64,000 nucleotides of DNA from Pseudalkalibacillus sp052246725 (GCA_052246725.1 JBQQCL010000004.1), one strand, 5' to 3'. Numbered from the stretch's first letter, positions 33,201-42,827 are shown. A program made the numbers and translations. Notes: generated by a model not told the origin, from the letters alone.

Positions 33201-35305
33201 TACTTTTGTTCTTGTTCTTTCTTTTGTTCTTTCAAAACAGCTTTACGCGAAAGGTTCACTCGTCCCTGGTTATCGATTTCTGTTACTTTTACAAGTATTT
33301 CATCACCAAGCTTCACAACATCTTCCACCTTAGGAATCCGTTCCATTGCAAGTTCAGAAATATGGACAAGTCCATCTTTTCCACTGAACAGTTCAACAAA
33401 AGCACCGAACTTTTCAATGCGTTTTACCTTTCCAAGATAGATTTCTCCTACCTCGACTTCACGGACAATATCTTCAATCGTTTCTTTTGCTTTTCTATTC
33501 ATCGCTTCATCAGTTGAAGCAATGAAAATGGTTCCATCCTGCTCAATATCGATCTTAACACCGGTCTCTTCAATGATCTTGTTGATAATCTTACCGCTTG
33601 GTCCGATGACGTCACGGATTTTATCTGACTTGATTTTCATCGTGAGGATTTTAGGTGCATATGAAGAAAGTTCTGTTCTTGGCTCTGCTAATGTACTTAG
33701 CATCGAATCTAAAATCTTCATCCTGCCTTCTTTAGCCTGGAATAATGCTTCTTGTAAAATTTCACGGTTGATCCCGGAAATCTTGATATCCATTTGAAGT
33801 GCAGTGACACCTTCCTTAGTACCTGCTACCTTAAAGTCCATATCACCTAAGAAGTCTTCCATGCCCTGGATGTCAGTAAGTACTGTAACATCTTCTCCAT
33901 CACTGATCAGCCCCATTGCGATTCCAGCGACTGGTGCCTTAAGCGGAATTCCAGCATCCATCATCGCTAATGTACTCGCACAAATACTTGCTTGTGAAGT
34001 AGACCCGTTAGATTCTAGTACTTCACTAACGAGACGGATCGTGTAAGGAAATTCTTCTTCAGATGGGATTACAACCTCGAGTGCACGTTCTCCTAAGGCT
34101 CCATGGCCGATTTCACGACGGCCTGGACCGCGCATGAATCCAGTTTCTCCTACACTGAATGGAGGGAAATTATAATGGTGCATGAACCGTTTTGATTCTT
34201 CCATATCAAGTCCATCAAGTACCTGTACATCTCCTAATGCTCCAAGTGTACAGATGCTGAGTGCTTGTGTCTGTCCACGTGTGAACAACCCGGAACCGTG
34301 AGTTCTTGGCAACAGACCGACCTCAGAAGAAAGTGGACGGATTTCATCAATCTTACGGCCATCAGGACGCATCTTGTCCTTCAAAATGAGGCGACGTACC
34401 TCTTGTTTGATGAGCGTATGTAAGATTTCTTTAGCTTCAGCAGCTTTTTCTTCATCTTCTTCATATTTCACAAGGACTTTTTCAGTGATAGAATCTAATG
34501 CGTCTTGACGCGCATGCTTTTCAATCACTTTTACTGCTTCTTTTATTTCATCCAGGAAATGCGCACTTACTTCTGCAGTAAGATCTGCATCAAGCTGGTG
34601 CAATTGCACTTCCATTTTCTCTTTACCGACTTCTTCAGAAATCTTTTCCTGGAAGGCGATTAGACGTTTGATTTCTTCGTGACCAAACATGATTCCTTCA
34701 AGCATCACTTCTTCTGGAACTTCGTCAGCACCTGCTTCCACCATGTTGATTGCATATTTCGTACCTGCTACCACAAGGTTGATGTCGCTTTGTTCTTTTT
34801 GCTCCACAGTCGGGTTGATGACGAATTCACCGTCAATCCTTCCTACTGTGACACCAGCAATCGGTCCTTCGAATGGAATATCCGAAATCGTCAAAGCGAG
34901 TGAGGAACCGAACATAGCGGCCATCTCGGATGAACAATCCTGATCGACACTCATGACGGTACTGACGACTTGAACTTCATTTCTGAAGCCATCAGCGAAT
35001 AACGGCCGGATCGGACGATCGATAAGACGGGAAGCTAACGTTGCTTTTTCACTTGGTCTTCCCTCACGCTTGATGAAGCCACCTGGAATTTTACCGACAG
35101 CATATAATCTTTCTTCGTAATTGACAGTCAGTGGGAAAAAGCTCAGATTTTTTGGTTCTTTGGAGGCTGTAGCTGTTGAAAGAACCGCTGTGTCGCCATA
35201 GCGGACCATAACTGCGCCGTTAGCCTGTTTAGCTAAGTTTCCAATTTCAAGGGTAAGCTTCCGCCCAGCCCAATCGATGGAATAAACATGCTTGTTTTGC
35301 TCCAT
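33200..35305 (-). CDS. pnp: Polynucleotide phosphorylase
   Basis: 3'-5' exoribonuclease of mRNA decay that phosphorolyses RNA, 701 residues. It has two RNase PH domains (first near 1-240; second near 310-540 with MHHYNFPPFSVGETG), then a KH domain (IRDVIGPSGKIINKIIEETG near 560) and an S1 domain (VGEIYLGKVKRIEKFGAFVE near 620). It follows rpsO, separated by the rpsO terminator. Length and domains are complete. Confidence 0.98.
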   Translation of the reverse strand: MEQNKHVYSIDWAGRKLTLEIGNLAKQANGAVMVRYGDTAVLSTATASKEPKNLSFFPLTVNYEERLYAVGKIPGGFIKREGRPSEKATLASRLIDRPIRPLFADGFRNEVQVVSTVMSVDQDCSSEMAAMFGSSLALTISDIPFEGPIAGVTVGRIDGEFVINPTVEQKEQSDINLVVAGTKYAINMVEAGADEVPEEVMLEGIMFGHEEIKRLIAFQEKISEEVGKEKMEVQLHQLDADLTAEVSAHFLDEIKEAVKVIEKHARQDALDSITEKVLVKYEEDEEKAAEAKEILHTLIKQEVRRLILKDKMRPDGRKIDEIRPLSSEVGLLPRTHGSGLFTRGQTQALSICTLGALGDVQVLDGLDMEESKRFMHHYNFPPFSVGETGFMRGPGRREIGHGALGERALEVVIPSEEEFPYTIRLVSEVLESNGSTSQASICASTLAMMDAGIPLKAPVAGIAMGLISDGEDVTVLTDIQGMEDFLGDMDFKVAGTKEGVTALQMDIKISGINREILQEALFQAKEGRMKILDSMLSTLAEPRTELSSYAPKILTMKIKSDKIRDVIGPSGKIINKIIEETGVKIDIEQDGTIFIASTDEAMNRKAKETIEDIVREVEVGEIYLGKVKRIEKFGAFVELFSGKDGLVHISELAMERIPKVEDVVKLGDEILVKVTEIDNQGRVNLSRKAVLKEQKKEQEQK

Positions 35306-35482
35306 TTCTCAGAGAACTCCTCTCAAACTTACATAAAATTATTGGTTGTCTTGTTCTAGTATAACCCAAAAGTATATATTCAAAAAGCTAATAAAGCTAA
35401 CTCGGACACTTACTTCATAACATAATGGAATGTTTGAGGTGTCTGACACTTTATGTTCGGCACTGTCCCTTTTTAAAGCTAA

Positions 35483-35511
35483 TAAAAAAGCGGGTGTAAC
35501 ACCCGCTTTTT
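35483..35511 (-). terminator. Terminator after rpsO
   Basis: Minus strand AGCGGGTGT, loop T, ACACCCGCT, TTTTTTATT. The stem is perfect. The 35401-35470 stretch before pnp also carries an AAAGTGTCAGACAC motif of the type seen in other terminators here. Confidence 0.92.
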
Positions 35512-35516
35512 GTGAA

Positions 35517-35786
35517 CTATCGACGTAAACCAAGTTTGTTAATAAGAGTACGGTAACGTGTTACATCCTTCTTACGTAAGTACGTCAACAAATTACGTCG
35601 TTTACCAACCATTTTCAGCAGACCACGACGAGAGTGGTGATCTTTTTTGTGTGTACGTAAATGATCGTTCAATTCGTTAATTTGCTCAGTCAGGATAGCA
35701 ATCTGTACTTCTGGAGAACCAGTATCATTATCATGAGTCTTGTACTCTGTTATTAAGTCGTTTTTACGCTCTTGTGAAATAGCCAT
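35517..35786 (-). CDS. rpsO: 30S ribosomal protein S15
   Basis: 89-residue primary 16S rRNA-binding protein. The start is the ATG at 35786 (MAISQERKNDLITEY), after GGAGGTG; the frame continues 14 codons upstream, but that part is the leader. The conserved HDNDTGSPEVQ and HKKDHHSRRGLL blocks are present. Its leader of about 130 bases may carry the autoregulatory S15 site known in Bacilli, though I cannot fold it reliably. Confidence 0.98.
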   Translation of the reverse strand: MAISQERKNDLITEYKTHDNDTGSPEVQIAILTEQINELNDHLRTHKKDHHSRRGLLKMVGKRRNLLTYLRKKDVTRYRTLINKLGLRR

Positions 35787-35873
35787 CCTCTTCACCTCCT
35801 TTTCTATTGATCCCCATCCTCCTAGCAAGCGTCGGTGAATCGCTGTGCCAAGAAGTGGTTCTGTACAATTTGT

Positions 35874-35902
35874 ACAACTACAAGAATACCTTTTTTCGAG
35901 TG
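35874..35902 (-). promoter_or_regulatory. Weak candidate promoter for rpsO
   Basis: Minus strand TTGCAT, 17 bases, TATTCT. The -35 is poor, but TTGACT overlaps just upstream with a 22-base gap. The position suits the leader of rpsO. Low confidence. Confidence 0.3.
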
Positions 35903-35922
35903 TAAATGCAAGTCAAGAACAT

Positions 35923-36864
35923 TCACGGTTTGTGAAAAATTTGTGTTGCCGCGTAAATATCCTTTGAAATCTGTCCTTTCAATTCATCGATTGAAGAGAA
36001 TTTCTTTTCTTTGCGAATGTTGTGGTGCCATTCAACTTCAACAGCTTCTCCATAAATGGATGAATCAAATGAAAACAAATGAACTTCTACACTTGGGTTT
36101 TCTGGTTTTTCATCATTGAAGGTCGGTTTATAGCCGACATTACATACACCCTCATACCATTTCCCATTCACTTCCATCCGGACAGCATAGACCCCAATTT
36201 CTGGTAAGATATAAGAATCGGCTGGTTCAATATTGGCTGTCGGAAAACCGATCGTATGACCGCGATGATCACCGTGAATGACAGTGCCTTTAATGGAATA
36301 CCTTCGGCCTAAGTATTTAGGAATTTTCTCGACTTCACCGCTCCGGATCAATATCCGGATCAATGTGGAGCTCACTTTTTCATCATCGACCGCTACTTTA
36401 TCGACAACGGAATGTTTGAATTGGTCTCTTGAATGGAACGGTAGTGTTTCCATCGTCCCTTCACCTTTTTTGCCAAATGAAAAATCGAATCCAGCAACGA
36501 CATGTTTTACATTGAGACCGATAATGAAATCATCTACAAATTGTTGTGGTGTAAGTGATGCGAATGCTTTGCTGAAATTCACAATATATAATCGGTCGAT
36601 TCCCATGGCTTCAATCAAGGACCGTTTATCTTCAATTGGTGTAATATGCGCTTTTTCCGTCTGTTCCCTGCCTAAGACAACAGATGGATGAGGGTCGAAT
36701 GTCATGACCGCCGAGTCCAATCCTGCTTCATCTGCAATATGCTTTGCAGCCATGATGACTTTTTGATGACCTAAATGTATTCCATCAAAATATCCGATAG
36801 CCATTGCAGACGGCGACCCTTTCAAGTGGTCCAATTGGGTGTGGTCAATCCTATACGTTTTCAA
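35923..36864 (-). CDS. ribF: Riboflavin kinase / FMN adenylyltransferase
   Basis: Bifunctional enzyme (ribC in B. subtilis) making FMN and FAD. The 313 residues include the adenylyltransferase domain with GYFDGIHLGHQKV at about 24-36 and the kinase domain with GFPTANIEP near 212. It abuts truB by nine bases and precedes rpsO, the normal order. No FMN riboswitch precedes it, as expected for a housekeeping copy. Confidence 0.97.
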   Translation of the reverse strand: MKTYRIDHTQLDHLKGSPSAMAIGYFDGIHLGHQKVIMAAKHIADEAGLDSAVMTFDPHPSVVLGREQTEKAHITPIEDKRSLIEAMGIDRLYIVNFSKAFASLTPQQFVDDFIIGLNVKHVVAGFDFSFGKKGEGTMETLPFHSRDQFKHSVVDKVAVDDEKVSSTLIRILIRSGEVEKIPKYLGRRYSIKGTVIHGDHRGHTIGFPTANIEPADSYILPEIGVYAVRMEVNGKWYEGVCNVGYKPTFNDEKPENPSVEVHLFSFDSSIYGEAVEVEWHHNIRKEKKFSSIDELKGQISKDIYAATQIFHKP

Positions 36865-36872
36865 ATTACCAC

Positions 36873-37802
36873 CTAAGTTCTGTTTTGAATTTTAAGTACT
36901 TTCTCAGGTTTAACCCATCCCTGGCGTTCAGGATGTGGTTTATAGATTGCGAGGCACTCTCCTTGTCCATTATAAACGGCAGTCCTGGGATTGGAAAGTT
37001 CTTTCGTTTCTTCAAGTAAAGATCCATTAAGGATTTTTTGTTCCACTGCATAAGATACCGTTACAGATGGAAAGATTGATAATGCTTTCTCAATCGGCAA
37101 TAAAACATCAGAAAGATTTCCCGCCTCAACAACATGCTCGAGTTCCTCAAGTGTAACGGCATCTTGTATAGAGAACGGTCCAGACTGTGTCCGTACCAAA
37201 GATGACATATGTGCTGGATAACCTAATGCTTTGCCAATATCGACTGCCAATGTACGGATATAAGTACCCTTGCTGCACGTCACTCTGATTTTGAATTCCA
37301 CATTACCGTTAACTTCATTTCGTTCTGGTAGGCTCAAAAGCTTTACTTGTACAATCCGTATCGTTCGAGAGGGTCTTTCAATGGTAATCCCTTCTCTAGC
37401 GTACTCATATAATTTTTTACCTTTGATTTTGACAGCTGAATACATCGGTGGAATTTGTTCGATTTCGCCTTCAAATGATTGCAATACTGCCTTCACTTCG
37501 TCTTTACTGAACAGTTCTGGTCTGGAAGACTCTATGATTTCTCCAGTTTGATCTTCGGTTGTAGTTGCTGTACCCACAGCGACCGTTGCTTCGTATGTCT
37601 TATCATATGCACTCATATATTCAGCCACTTTTGTAGCGCGATTTATACAAATCGGGAGTACACCTGAAACGGATGGGTCTAAGGTACCCGTATGACCAAC
37701 ACGTTTTGTTCGCAGGATTTTGCGAAGCTTTACGACACAATCGTGAGAAGTCATTCCTGCTTGTTTATGTAAAGGGATAATTCCATCTGTTGTTATTATC
37801 AT
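36873..37802 (-). CDS. truB: tRNA pseudouridine(55) synthase
   Basis: Makes pseudouridine at position 55 of tRNA T-loops. The 309 residues include GHTGTLDPSVSGVLP at about 37-51, with the catalytic Asp. The C-terminal part has the expected insertion and tail. It lies 8 bases before ribF and after rbfA, separated by the inverted-repeat element at 37842-38027. Confidence 0.97.
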   Translation of the reverse strand: MIITTDGIIPLHKQAGMTSHDCVVKLRKILRTKRVGHTGTLDPSVSGVLPICINRATKVAEYMSAYDKTYEATVAVGTATTTEDQTGEIIESSRPELFSKDEVKAVLQSFEGEIEQIPPMYSAVKIKGKKLYEYAREGITIERPSRTIRIVQVKLLSLPERNEVNGNVEFKIRVTCSKGTYIRTLAVDIGKALGYPAHMSSLVRTQSGPFSIQDAVTLEELEHVVEAGNLSDVLLPIEKALSIFPSVTVSYAVEQKILNGSLLEETKELSNPRTAVYNGQGECLAIYKPHPERQGWVKPEKVLKIQNRT

Positions 37803-37841
37803 ACACGCACTTCCTTATCAGAGTAGCATGGTTGTGAAAAA

Positions 37842-38027
37842 TTAGAGGACAACTGTTCCGCTATGTGTGACTAAAAGCGTTGATTTTAAAAATTAGAGGA
37901 CATCTGTTCCGTTATTGCTGTATAAATCGGTCATTTGTACATGATTTTCACTAAATAAGGTCTCTGGTGTCCTCTATTTTTGTAAAACGTGGTGATTTGC
38001 TCCAAATAAGGTCCCTGGTGTCCTCTA
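37842..38027. repeat. Nested inverted-repeat element (TTAGAGGACA), copy 1
   Basis: Two left arms TTAGAGGACAACTGTTCCG (37842) and TTAGAGGACATCTGTTCCG (37893), and two right arms AATAAGGTCTCTGGTGTCCTCTA (37955) and AATAAGGTCCCTGGTGTCCTCTAA (38005). Arms are about 50 bp apart on each side, so outer and inner arms can pair. The same layout is at 50035-50221. It lies between rbfA and truB, where no gene is supported; 38028-38165 holds nothing recognisable. Confidence 0.85.
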
Positions 38028-38165
38028 AATATTGTTCTCTGGCATCTGAGAAGAAAAATGGGACTGTCCCGGCAGTCTGGTCCATCCTATGATACGAACA
38101 CACATGAATAGCTGCTCGTTTTCTTCGGAATTCAGACTCCAAACCCAGGGCAATCCCTCTTACCT

Positions 38166-38516
38166 TTAATCTCTGTTATCATTGATTTCATCCAGAATGG
38201 TCTCAATCCGGTTGCCATATTCAATCGAATGGTCAAATTCGAAGAGAATTTCTGGTGTTTTTCTCAAACGGATCCGTTTCCCAATTTCTGAACGGATGAA
38301 CCCTGTCGCTTTTGCGAGTCCGGCAAGTGTATTCGCTTTCTCTTCTTCGTCTCCGAAAACAGAGATGAAGATGGTTGCTTGTTGAAGATCTCCAGTCACT
38401 TCAACAGCGGTGACCGTTACAAAACCTACTCTAGGGTCCTTGATCTTCTGGCCGATGATTTCGCCAAGTTCTTTTTTCATCTGCTCTGCTACGCGGTTTG
38501 CACGTACATTGCTCAT
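38166..38516 (-). CDS. rbfA: Ribosome-binding factor A
   Basis: 30S subunit maturation factor, 116 residues from the ATG at 38516 (MSNVRANRVAEQMKKELG). A GTG three codons earlier overlaps the GAGGTG ribosome site and is rejected. The KH-like fold contains FVTVTAVEVTGDLQ and RKTPEILFEFDHSIEYG. It follows ylxP, as in B. subtilis. Confidence 0.97.
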   Translation of the reverse strand: MSNVRANRVAEQMKKELGEIIGQKIKDPRVGFVTVTAVEVTGDLQQATIFISVFGDEEEKANTLAGLAKATGFIRSEIGKRIRLRKTPEILFEFDHSIEYGNRIETILDEINDNRD

Positions 38517-38554
38517 AAAAAACACCTCATTCCGCCTTTTTAGGCGAAGGTTTC

Positions 38555-38833
38555 TTATAATAATTCGGTCTCATAATTTGTGATTTCAAACTCATCAAAG
38601 CGGTCCAGATATTTCATAACTTGCTGTAATTCTTTTTCGACCATTTGCTTATCTTTGGAAATGGTCACGATTCCAATTTCAAATCGTTGCCACAGCTCAT
38701 GAAAATCCGTCTCTGCTACAGCAACATTAAACTGCTGTTTCAGCCGCTGGATCACTTTTTTGACTACCGAACGTTTTTCTTTCAAAGAGTGAGCATCATG
38801 TATATGACACTCACACTTCAAACTTCCAATCAT
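38555..38833 (-). CDS. ylxP: DUF503 protein YlxP
   Basis: A 92-residue protein of the DUF503 family found between infB and rbfA in Bacillus. It begins MIGSLKCECHIHDAHSLKEK, typical of the family. Its ATG overlaps the infB stop, so it is translationally coupled. A ribosome maturation role is suspected from context only. Confidence 0.92.
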   Translation of the reverse strand: MIGSLKCECHIHDAHSLKEKRSVVKKVIQRLKQQFNVAVAETDFHELWQRFEIGIVTISKDKQMVEKELQQVMKYLDRFDEFEITNYETELL

Positions 38834-41091
38834 TTCGGTTTAACCTCTTCCATCACATAGGCTTCGATAACGTCGCCTTCTTTAATATCGTTGAATTTCT
38901 CCAATGTTATACCACACTCATAACCAGTTGCTACTTCCTTCGCATCATCCTTGAATCGTTTCAGTGTATCGACTTCCCCTTCAAATACGACAACACCGTC
39001 ACGAACAAGACGGACACCTGAATCACGAGTGATTTTTCCTTCAGTTACGTAACAACCAGCAATGGTTCCTACTTTGGAAACTTTGAAAGTCGCACGGACT
39101 TCAACTTGCCCAATCACTTTCTCTTGATAGACAGGATCAAGCATACCTTTCATCGCAGATTCGATTTCATCAATCACATTATAGATGATCCTATGCAATC
39201 GGATATCCACTTTTTCAGCTTCTGCTGTACGTTTCGCGTTGTTATCTGGACGTACATTGAAGCCGATGATAATCGCATTTGACGCTGATGCAAGGATGAT
39301 GTCAGATTCTGCAATCGCACCTACACCAGTATGAATGATTTTAACCTTGACACCTTCCACATCGATCTTTCTTAATGAACCTGCGAGAGCTTCGACAGAA
39401 CCTTGAACATCTGCTTTGAGGATGACGTTGATTTCCTTGATGTCGCCTTCCTTGATCTGCTCAAATAGATCATCCAGATTAAGCTTCGAGCTTTCTTTTC
39501 GCTGTTGCTCAATTTGTCTTTTCGCACGGGCTTCACCAATTGCACGGGCTTTTTTCTCATCCTTGAACACTCGGAATTGATCCCCTGCATTTGGGACATC
39601 ATTCAACCCGGTGATTTCAACAGGTGTCGATGGACCAACTTTTTTAACACGGCGTCCAAGGTCGTTGACCATTGCACGTACCCGTCCGAACGTATTTCCG
39701 ACGACGATCGGGTCACCGACTTCAAGCGTACCGCCTTGTACAAGAAGTGTAGCGACAGGACCGCGGCCTTTATCTAGTTGTGCCTCAATTACTGTACCAT
39801 TGGCAAAACGGTCTGGATTCGACTTATGCTCTTCCACCTCTGCTACGAGAAGAACCATTTCAAGAAGGTCATCGATTCCTTCTCCATTGATAGCTGAAAG
39901 TTTGACGAAAATCGTGTCGCCGCCCCAATCCTCAGGAATCAATTCATGTTCAGTCAATTCCTGCATGACGCGATCTGGGTTTGCCCCTTCTTTATCCATC
40001 TTGTTCACTGCTACGATGATCGGGACTTCTGCTGCTTTTGCATGGTTGATCGCCTCAATCGTTTGAGGCATGACGCCATCATCAGCTGCTACAACCAGGA
40101 TGGTAATATCCGTAACTTGTGCACCACGAGCACGCATTGTTGTGAATGCTGCGTGTCCTGGTGTATCTAGGAATGTAATCGGTTTACCATTTTCTTCGAT
40201 CTGATAGGCACCGATATGCTGAGTGATTCCACCAGCTTCTCCTGCAGCTACTTTTGTTTTACGGATTGAATCAAGCAACGTCGTTTTTCCGTGGTCAACG
40301 TGTCCCATAATCGTCACGACTGGTGGACGGATAGAGAGTTTACTTTCATCTTCTTCAATTTCATTTTCCTCGAAGTTCGTTTCGTCAATGATAATTTCTT
40401 CTTCAACTTCAACGTTAAAATCAGAGGCAACCAGCTCGATCGTTTCTTTGTCAAGCTCCTGGTTGATCGTCGCCATTACACCTAATCCCATCAGCTTTTT
40501 GATGATTTCAGATGTTTCAATATGAAGTTTCTTAGCGAGTTCACCGACAGTCAAAGAACCTTCAAAAGTGATCTTTTCAGGCATTTTCGGTTTCGGCTGT
40601 TCTCTCTTCGGCTGCTGTTGTTGATTCGCAGCTGGACGATTGTTACGTCCTTTTCCTTTTGGACGGTTTTGTCCTCCTGGACGATTCTGCCCGCCAGGAC
40701 GATTTTGTCCTCCTGGACGGTTCTGCCCACGGTTTGCATTAGGGTTATTGCCGCGGTTCGGTTTATTAGAATTGTTGGCATTCGGTTTATTTCCACCACG
40801 ATTGTTCGGACGATTACCAGACTGTTGCTGATTCTGATTGTTGTCGGTCGTTTTTCCTTTTTGTCTGCTGTCCGATTGATTCATAGGTTTATTGGATGGT
40901 TTATTCGGTTTCTGGTCTTTCTTCTGACCTTTATTAGGACTGAATGCTTGATCCAATTTAGTTACTGTGGAATCTTCAATCGTTGACATATGATTTGTGA
41001 CTTCTATATTCATAGTCTTCAATTTTTGAATAACATCTTTACTTTGAACGTTTTGTTTCTTTGCATATTCATAAACGCGCATCTTACTCAT
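38830..41091 (-). CDS. infB: Translation initiation factor IF-2
   Basis: GTPase that places fMet-tRNA on the ribosome, 753 residues. The N-terminal third is basic and Gly/Asn/Arg/Gln-rich, with a four-fold GGQNRP repeat encoded at 40661-40732. The G domain has GHVDHGKTT, DTPGHAAF and NKMDK (near 261-368), followed by the beta-barrel and C-terminal domains. It follows ylxQ by 16 bases in the nusA operon. Confidence 0.98.
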   Translation of the reverse strand: MSKMRVYEYAKKQNVQSKDVIQKLKTMNIEVTNHMSTIEDSTVTKLDQAFSPNKGQKKDQKPNKPSNKPMNQSDSRQKGKTTDNNQNQQQSGNRPNNRGGNKPNANNSNKPNRGNNPNANRGQNRPGGQNRPGGQNRPGGQNRPKGKGRNNRPAANQQQQPKREQPKPKMPEKITFEGSLTVGELAKKLHIETSEIIKKLMGLGVMATINQELDKETIELVASDFNVEVEEEIIIDETNFEENEIEEDESKLSIRPPVVTIMGHVDHGKTTLLDSIRKTKVAAGEAGGITQHIGAYQIEENGKPITFLDTPGHAAFTTMRARGAQVTDITILVVAADDGVMPQTIEAINHAKAAEVPIIVAVNKMDKEGANPDRVMQELTEHELIPEDWGGDTIFVKLSAINGEGIDDLLEMVLLVAEVEEHKSNPDRFANGTVIEAQLDKGRGPVATLLVQGGTLEVGDPIVVGNTFGRVRAMVNDLGRRVKKVGPSTPVEITGLNDVPNAGDQFRVFKDEKKARAIGEARAKRQIEQQRKESSKLNLDDLFEQIKEGDIKEINVILKADVQGSVEALAGSLRKIDVEGVKVKIIHTGVGAIAESDIILASASNAIIIGFNVRPDNNAKRTAEAEKVDIRLHRIIYNVIDEIESAMKGMLDPVYQEKVIGQVEVRATFKVSKVGTIAGCYVTEGKITRDSGVRLVRDGVVVFEGEVDTLKRFKDDAKEVATGYECGITLEKFNDIKEGDVIEAYVMEEVKPK
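40661..40732 (-). repeat. 18-bp tandem repeat inside infB
   Basis: Four 18-bp units GGACGRTTYTGYCCNCC (plus strand) starting at 40661, 40679, 40697 and 40715 encode repeated GGQNRP in the disordered N-terminus. The first three are nearly identical at the DNA level, and the last ends CCCACGG. It is a short coding minisatellite. Confidence 0.9.
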
Positions 41092-41107
41092 TTGGTCACC
41101 CCCAAAA

Positions 41108-41410
41108 TTATTGATCGATTAATTTCTTCAACTTTTCTGCAAATCCATTATCGATCACAGCAACGGTTACCCGTTGTTCTTTCCCAATTGCGTTACCCAA
41201 CTCATATCGGTTCGGCACTATATAATAAGGAACTTGATAGTATGAACACTTATCTATCAGCTTTTTCCTTGTATTGGCGGATGCATCTTCTGCAAGCAAG
41301 ATCATTTTGGCACGTTGCTGACGTATTTCTTTGACAACCAACTCTTCACCAGATACACATTTTCCAGCTCTATTCGCTAAGCCTAATAGGGATTCCCATG
41401 ATGATTTCAT
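41108..41410 (-). CDS. ylxQ: L7Ae-family ribosomal protein-like YlxQ
   Basis: A 100-residue RNA-binding protein of the L7Ae/L30e fold; it begins MKSSWESLLGLANRAGKCVS, with the conserved GLANRAGK motif and AEDAS. It starts adjacent to ylxR and precedes infB in the nusA operon. The fold is known to bind kink-turn RNA. Confidence 0.93.
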   Translation of the reverse strand: MKSSWESLLGLANRAGKCVSGEELVVKEIRQQRAKMILLAEDASANTRKKLIDKCSYYQVPYYIVPNRYELGNAIGKEQRVTVAVIDNGFAEKLKKLIDQ

Positions 41411-41683
41411 CTAATCCCCCGATTGACTGACTTGACTTTTCAGTTCTTCGTATACTGTATCAGAAACTTGGACAGAAAGTTGGTTCTGGAAAGCTTTCTT
41501 CTTTTGTGCCAATTCAAAACAGGAGATCTCGTTGCAAATGTAAGCTCCTCTGCCTGACTTTTTACCGGTAAGATCGATCGAAACCACTCCTTCAGGAGTA
41601 CGGACAATGCGAATCAAATCTTTCTTCTGCTTGTTTTCTTGACAAGCTATACACTTTCGCATCGGTATTTTCCGCTTTTTCAT
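41411..41683 (-). CDS. ylxR: YlxR (DUF448) RNA-binding protein
   Basis: A 90-residue member of the YlxR family. It begins MKKRKIPMRKCIACQENKQ and contains GRGAYIC, characteristic of the RNA-binding loop. It lies between nusA and ylxQ, as in B. subtilis. An RNA metabolism role is inferred from the fold and operon. Confidence 0.94.
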   Translation of the reverse strand: MKKRKIPMRKCIACQENKQKKDLIRIVRTPEGVVSIDLTGKKSGRGAYICNEISCFELAQKKKAFQNQLSVQVSDTVYEELKSQVSQSGD

Positions 41684-41698
41684 CGTTTCCCTCTCCTT

Positions 41699-42808
41699 TT
41701 AATCTTCCAGTTCTTCGTCATATACTTCATCATAATCCGGCTCTTCAGGTTGTTTATCCGGGTCATATAAACCTTGTTCAACTGCTTCTGACTCACTCTT
41801 GATATCAATTTTCCAGCCAGTCAACTTGGCAGCTAATCTAGCATTCTGACCACGTTTTCCAATTGCAAGTGAAAGCTGATAATCAGGGACGATGACACGG
41901 GTCATCTTTTCCTCTTCATTCACTTGTACTTCAAGCACTTTTGAAGGGCTCAAAGCATTAGCGACATATTCCACAGGATCGTTGGACCATCTTACAATAT
42001 CAATCTTCTCTCCGTGAAGCTCATTGACGATCGTTTGTACCCGCTGGCCTCTTGGTCCGACACAAGAGCCGACCGGATCTACTTCCGGGTCTTCTGCATG
42101 GACGGATATTTTAGAACGATCACCAGCTTCACGTGATATTGATTTGATTTCAACTGTACCATCATAGATTTCGGGTACTTCTAGCTCAAATAATCTCTTC
42201 AATAATCCTGGATGAGTCCTTGAAACCATAATCTGTGGTCCTTTTGTCGTCTTCTCGACCTTTGTGATGAATACTTTGATCCGATCATTCGTCTTATAAG
42301 ATTCGGATTGGATTTGTTCGGTAGTCGGCAGCAACGCTTCGACTCGACCTAAATCAACATACATGAAACGGTGATCCTGCCGCTGCACTACACCCGTGAT
42401 GATATCTTCTTCGCGATCGATGAATTCAGAAAAAATGATTCCACGTTCTGCTTCACGTACTCTTTGAGTGACGACTTGTTTAGCAGTCTGTGCTGCTATA
42501 CGGCCAAAATCCTTCGGTGTCACTTCAAGCTCTACGACATCCCCTTCTTCATATTGAGGACTGATTTCCTTCGCTTGATCGACCGACATCTCCAGGCGGC
42601 TGTCTTCCACTTGTTCCACTACATTCTTTCTTGCAAATACTTTTACACTGCCCGTATCTTGATTAAAATCAACGCGGACATTCTGTGCTTGGTGAAAATT
42701 TCGCTTGTAAGCCGAAATCAATGCCGCCTCAATTGCTTCTACAATTACGTCTTTACTGATTCCCTTTTCCTTCTCAAGTACTGTCAACGCATCCATTAAA
42801 TCGCTCAT
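41699..42808 (-). CDS. nusA: Transcription termination/antitermination factor NusA
   Basis: RNA polymerase-binding factor of 369 residues: N-terminal domain, S1 domain (about 130-200), and two KH domains with GSCVGPRGQRVQTI near 247 and LAIGKRGQNARLA near 315. The C-terminus is acidic. It lies 19 bases after rimP. Confidence 0.98.
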   Translation of the reverse strand: MSDLMDALTVLEKEKGISKDVIVEAIEAALISAYKRNFHQAQNVRVDFNQDTGSVKVFARKNVVEQVEDSRLEMSVDQAKEISPQYEEGDVVELEVTPKDFGRIAAQTAKQVVTQRVREAERGIIFSEFIDREEDIITGVVQRQDHRFMYVDLGRVEALLPTTEQIQSESYKTNDRIKVFITKVEKTTKGPQIMVSRTHPGLLKRLFELEVPEIYDGTVEIKSISREAGDRSKISVHAEDPEVDPVGSCVGPRGQRVQTIVNELHGEKIDIVRWSNDPVEYVANALSPSKVLEVQVNEEEKMTRVIVPDYQLSLAIGKRGQNARLAAKLTGWKIDIKSESEAVEQGLYDPDKQPEEPDYDEVYDEELED

Positions 42809-42827
42809 CGGACTCTCCCCCTTATGA

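Noticed and set aside
37803..38041. CRISPR array at the TTAGAGGACA repeats
   Set aside because: Only two copies per orientation, inverted relative to each other, with no cas genes in the window. Not a CRISPR.
37951..38142. A 63-codon minus-strand frame between rbfA and truB
   Set aside because: It encodes duplicated EDTRDLI from the inverted-repeat element and has no ribosome site.
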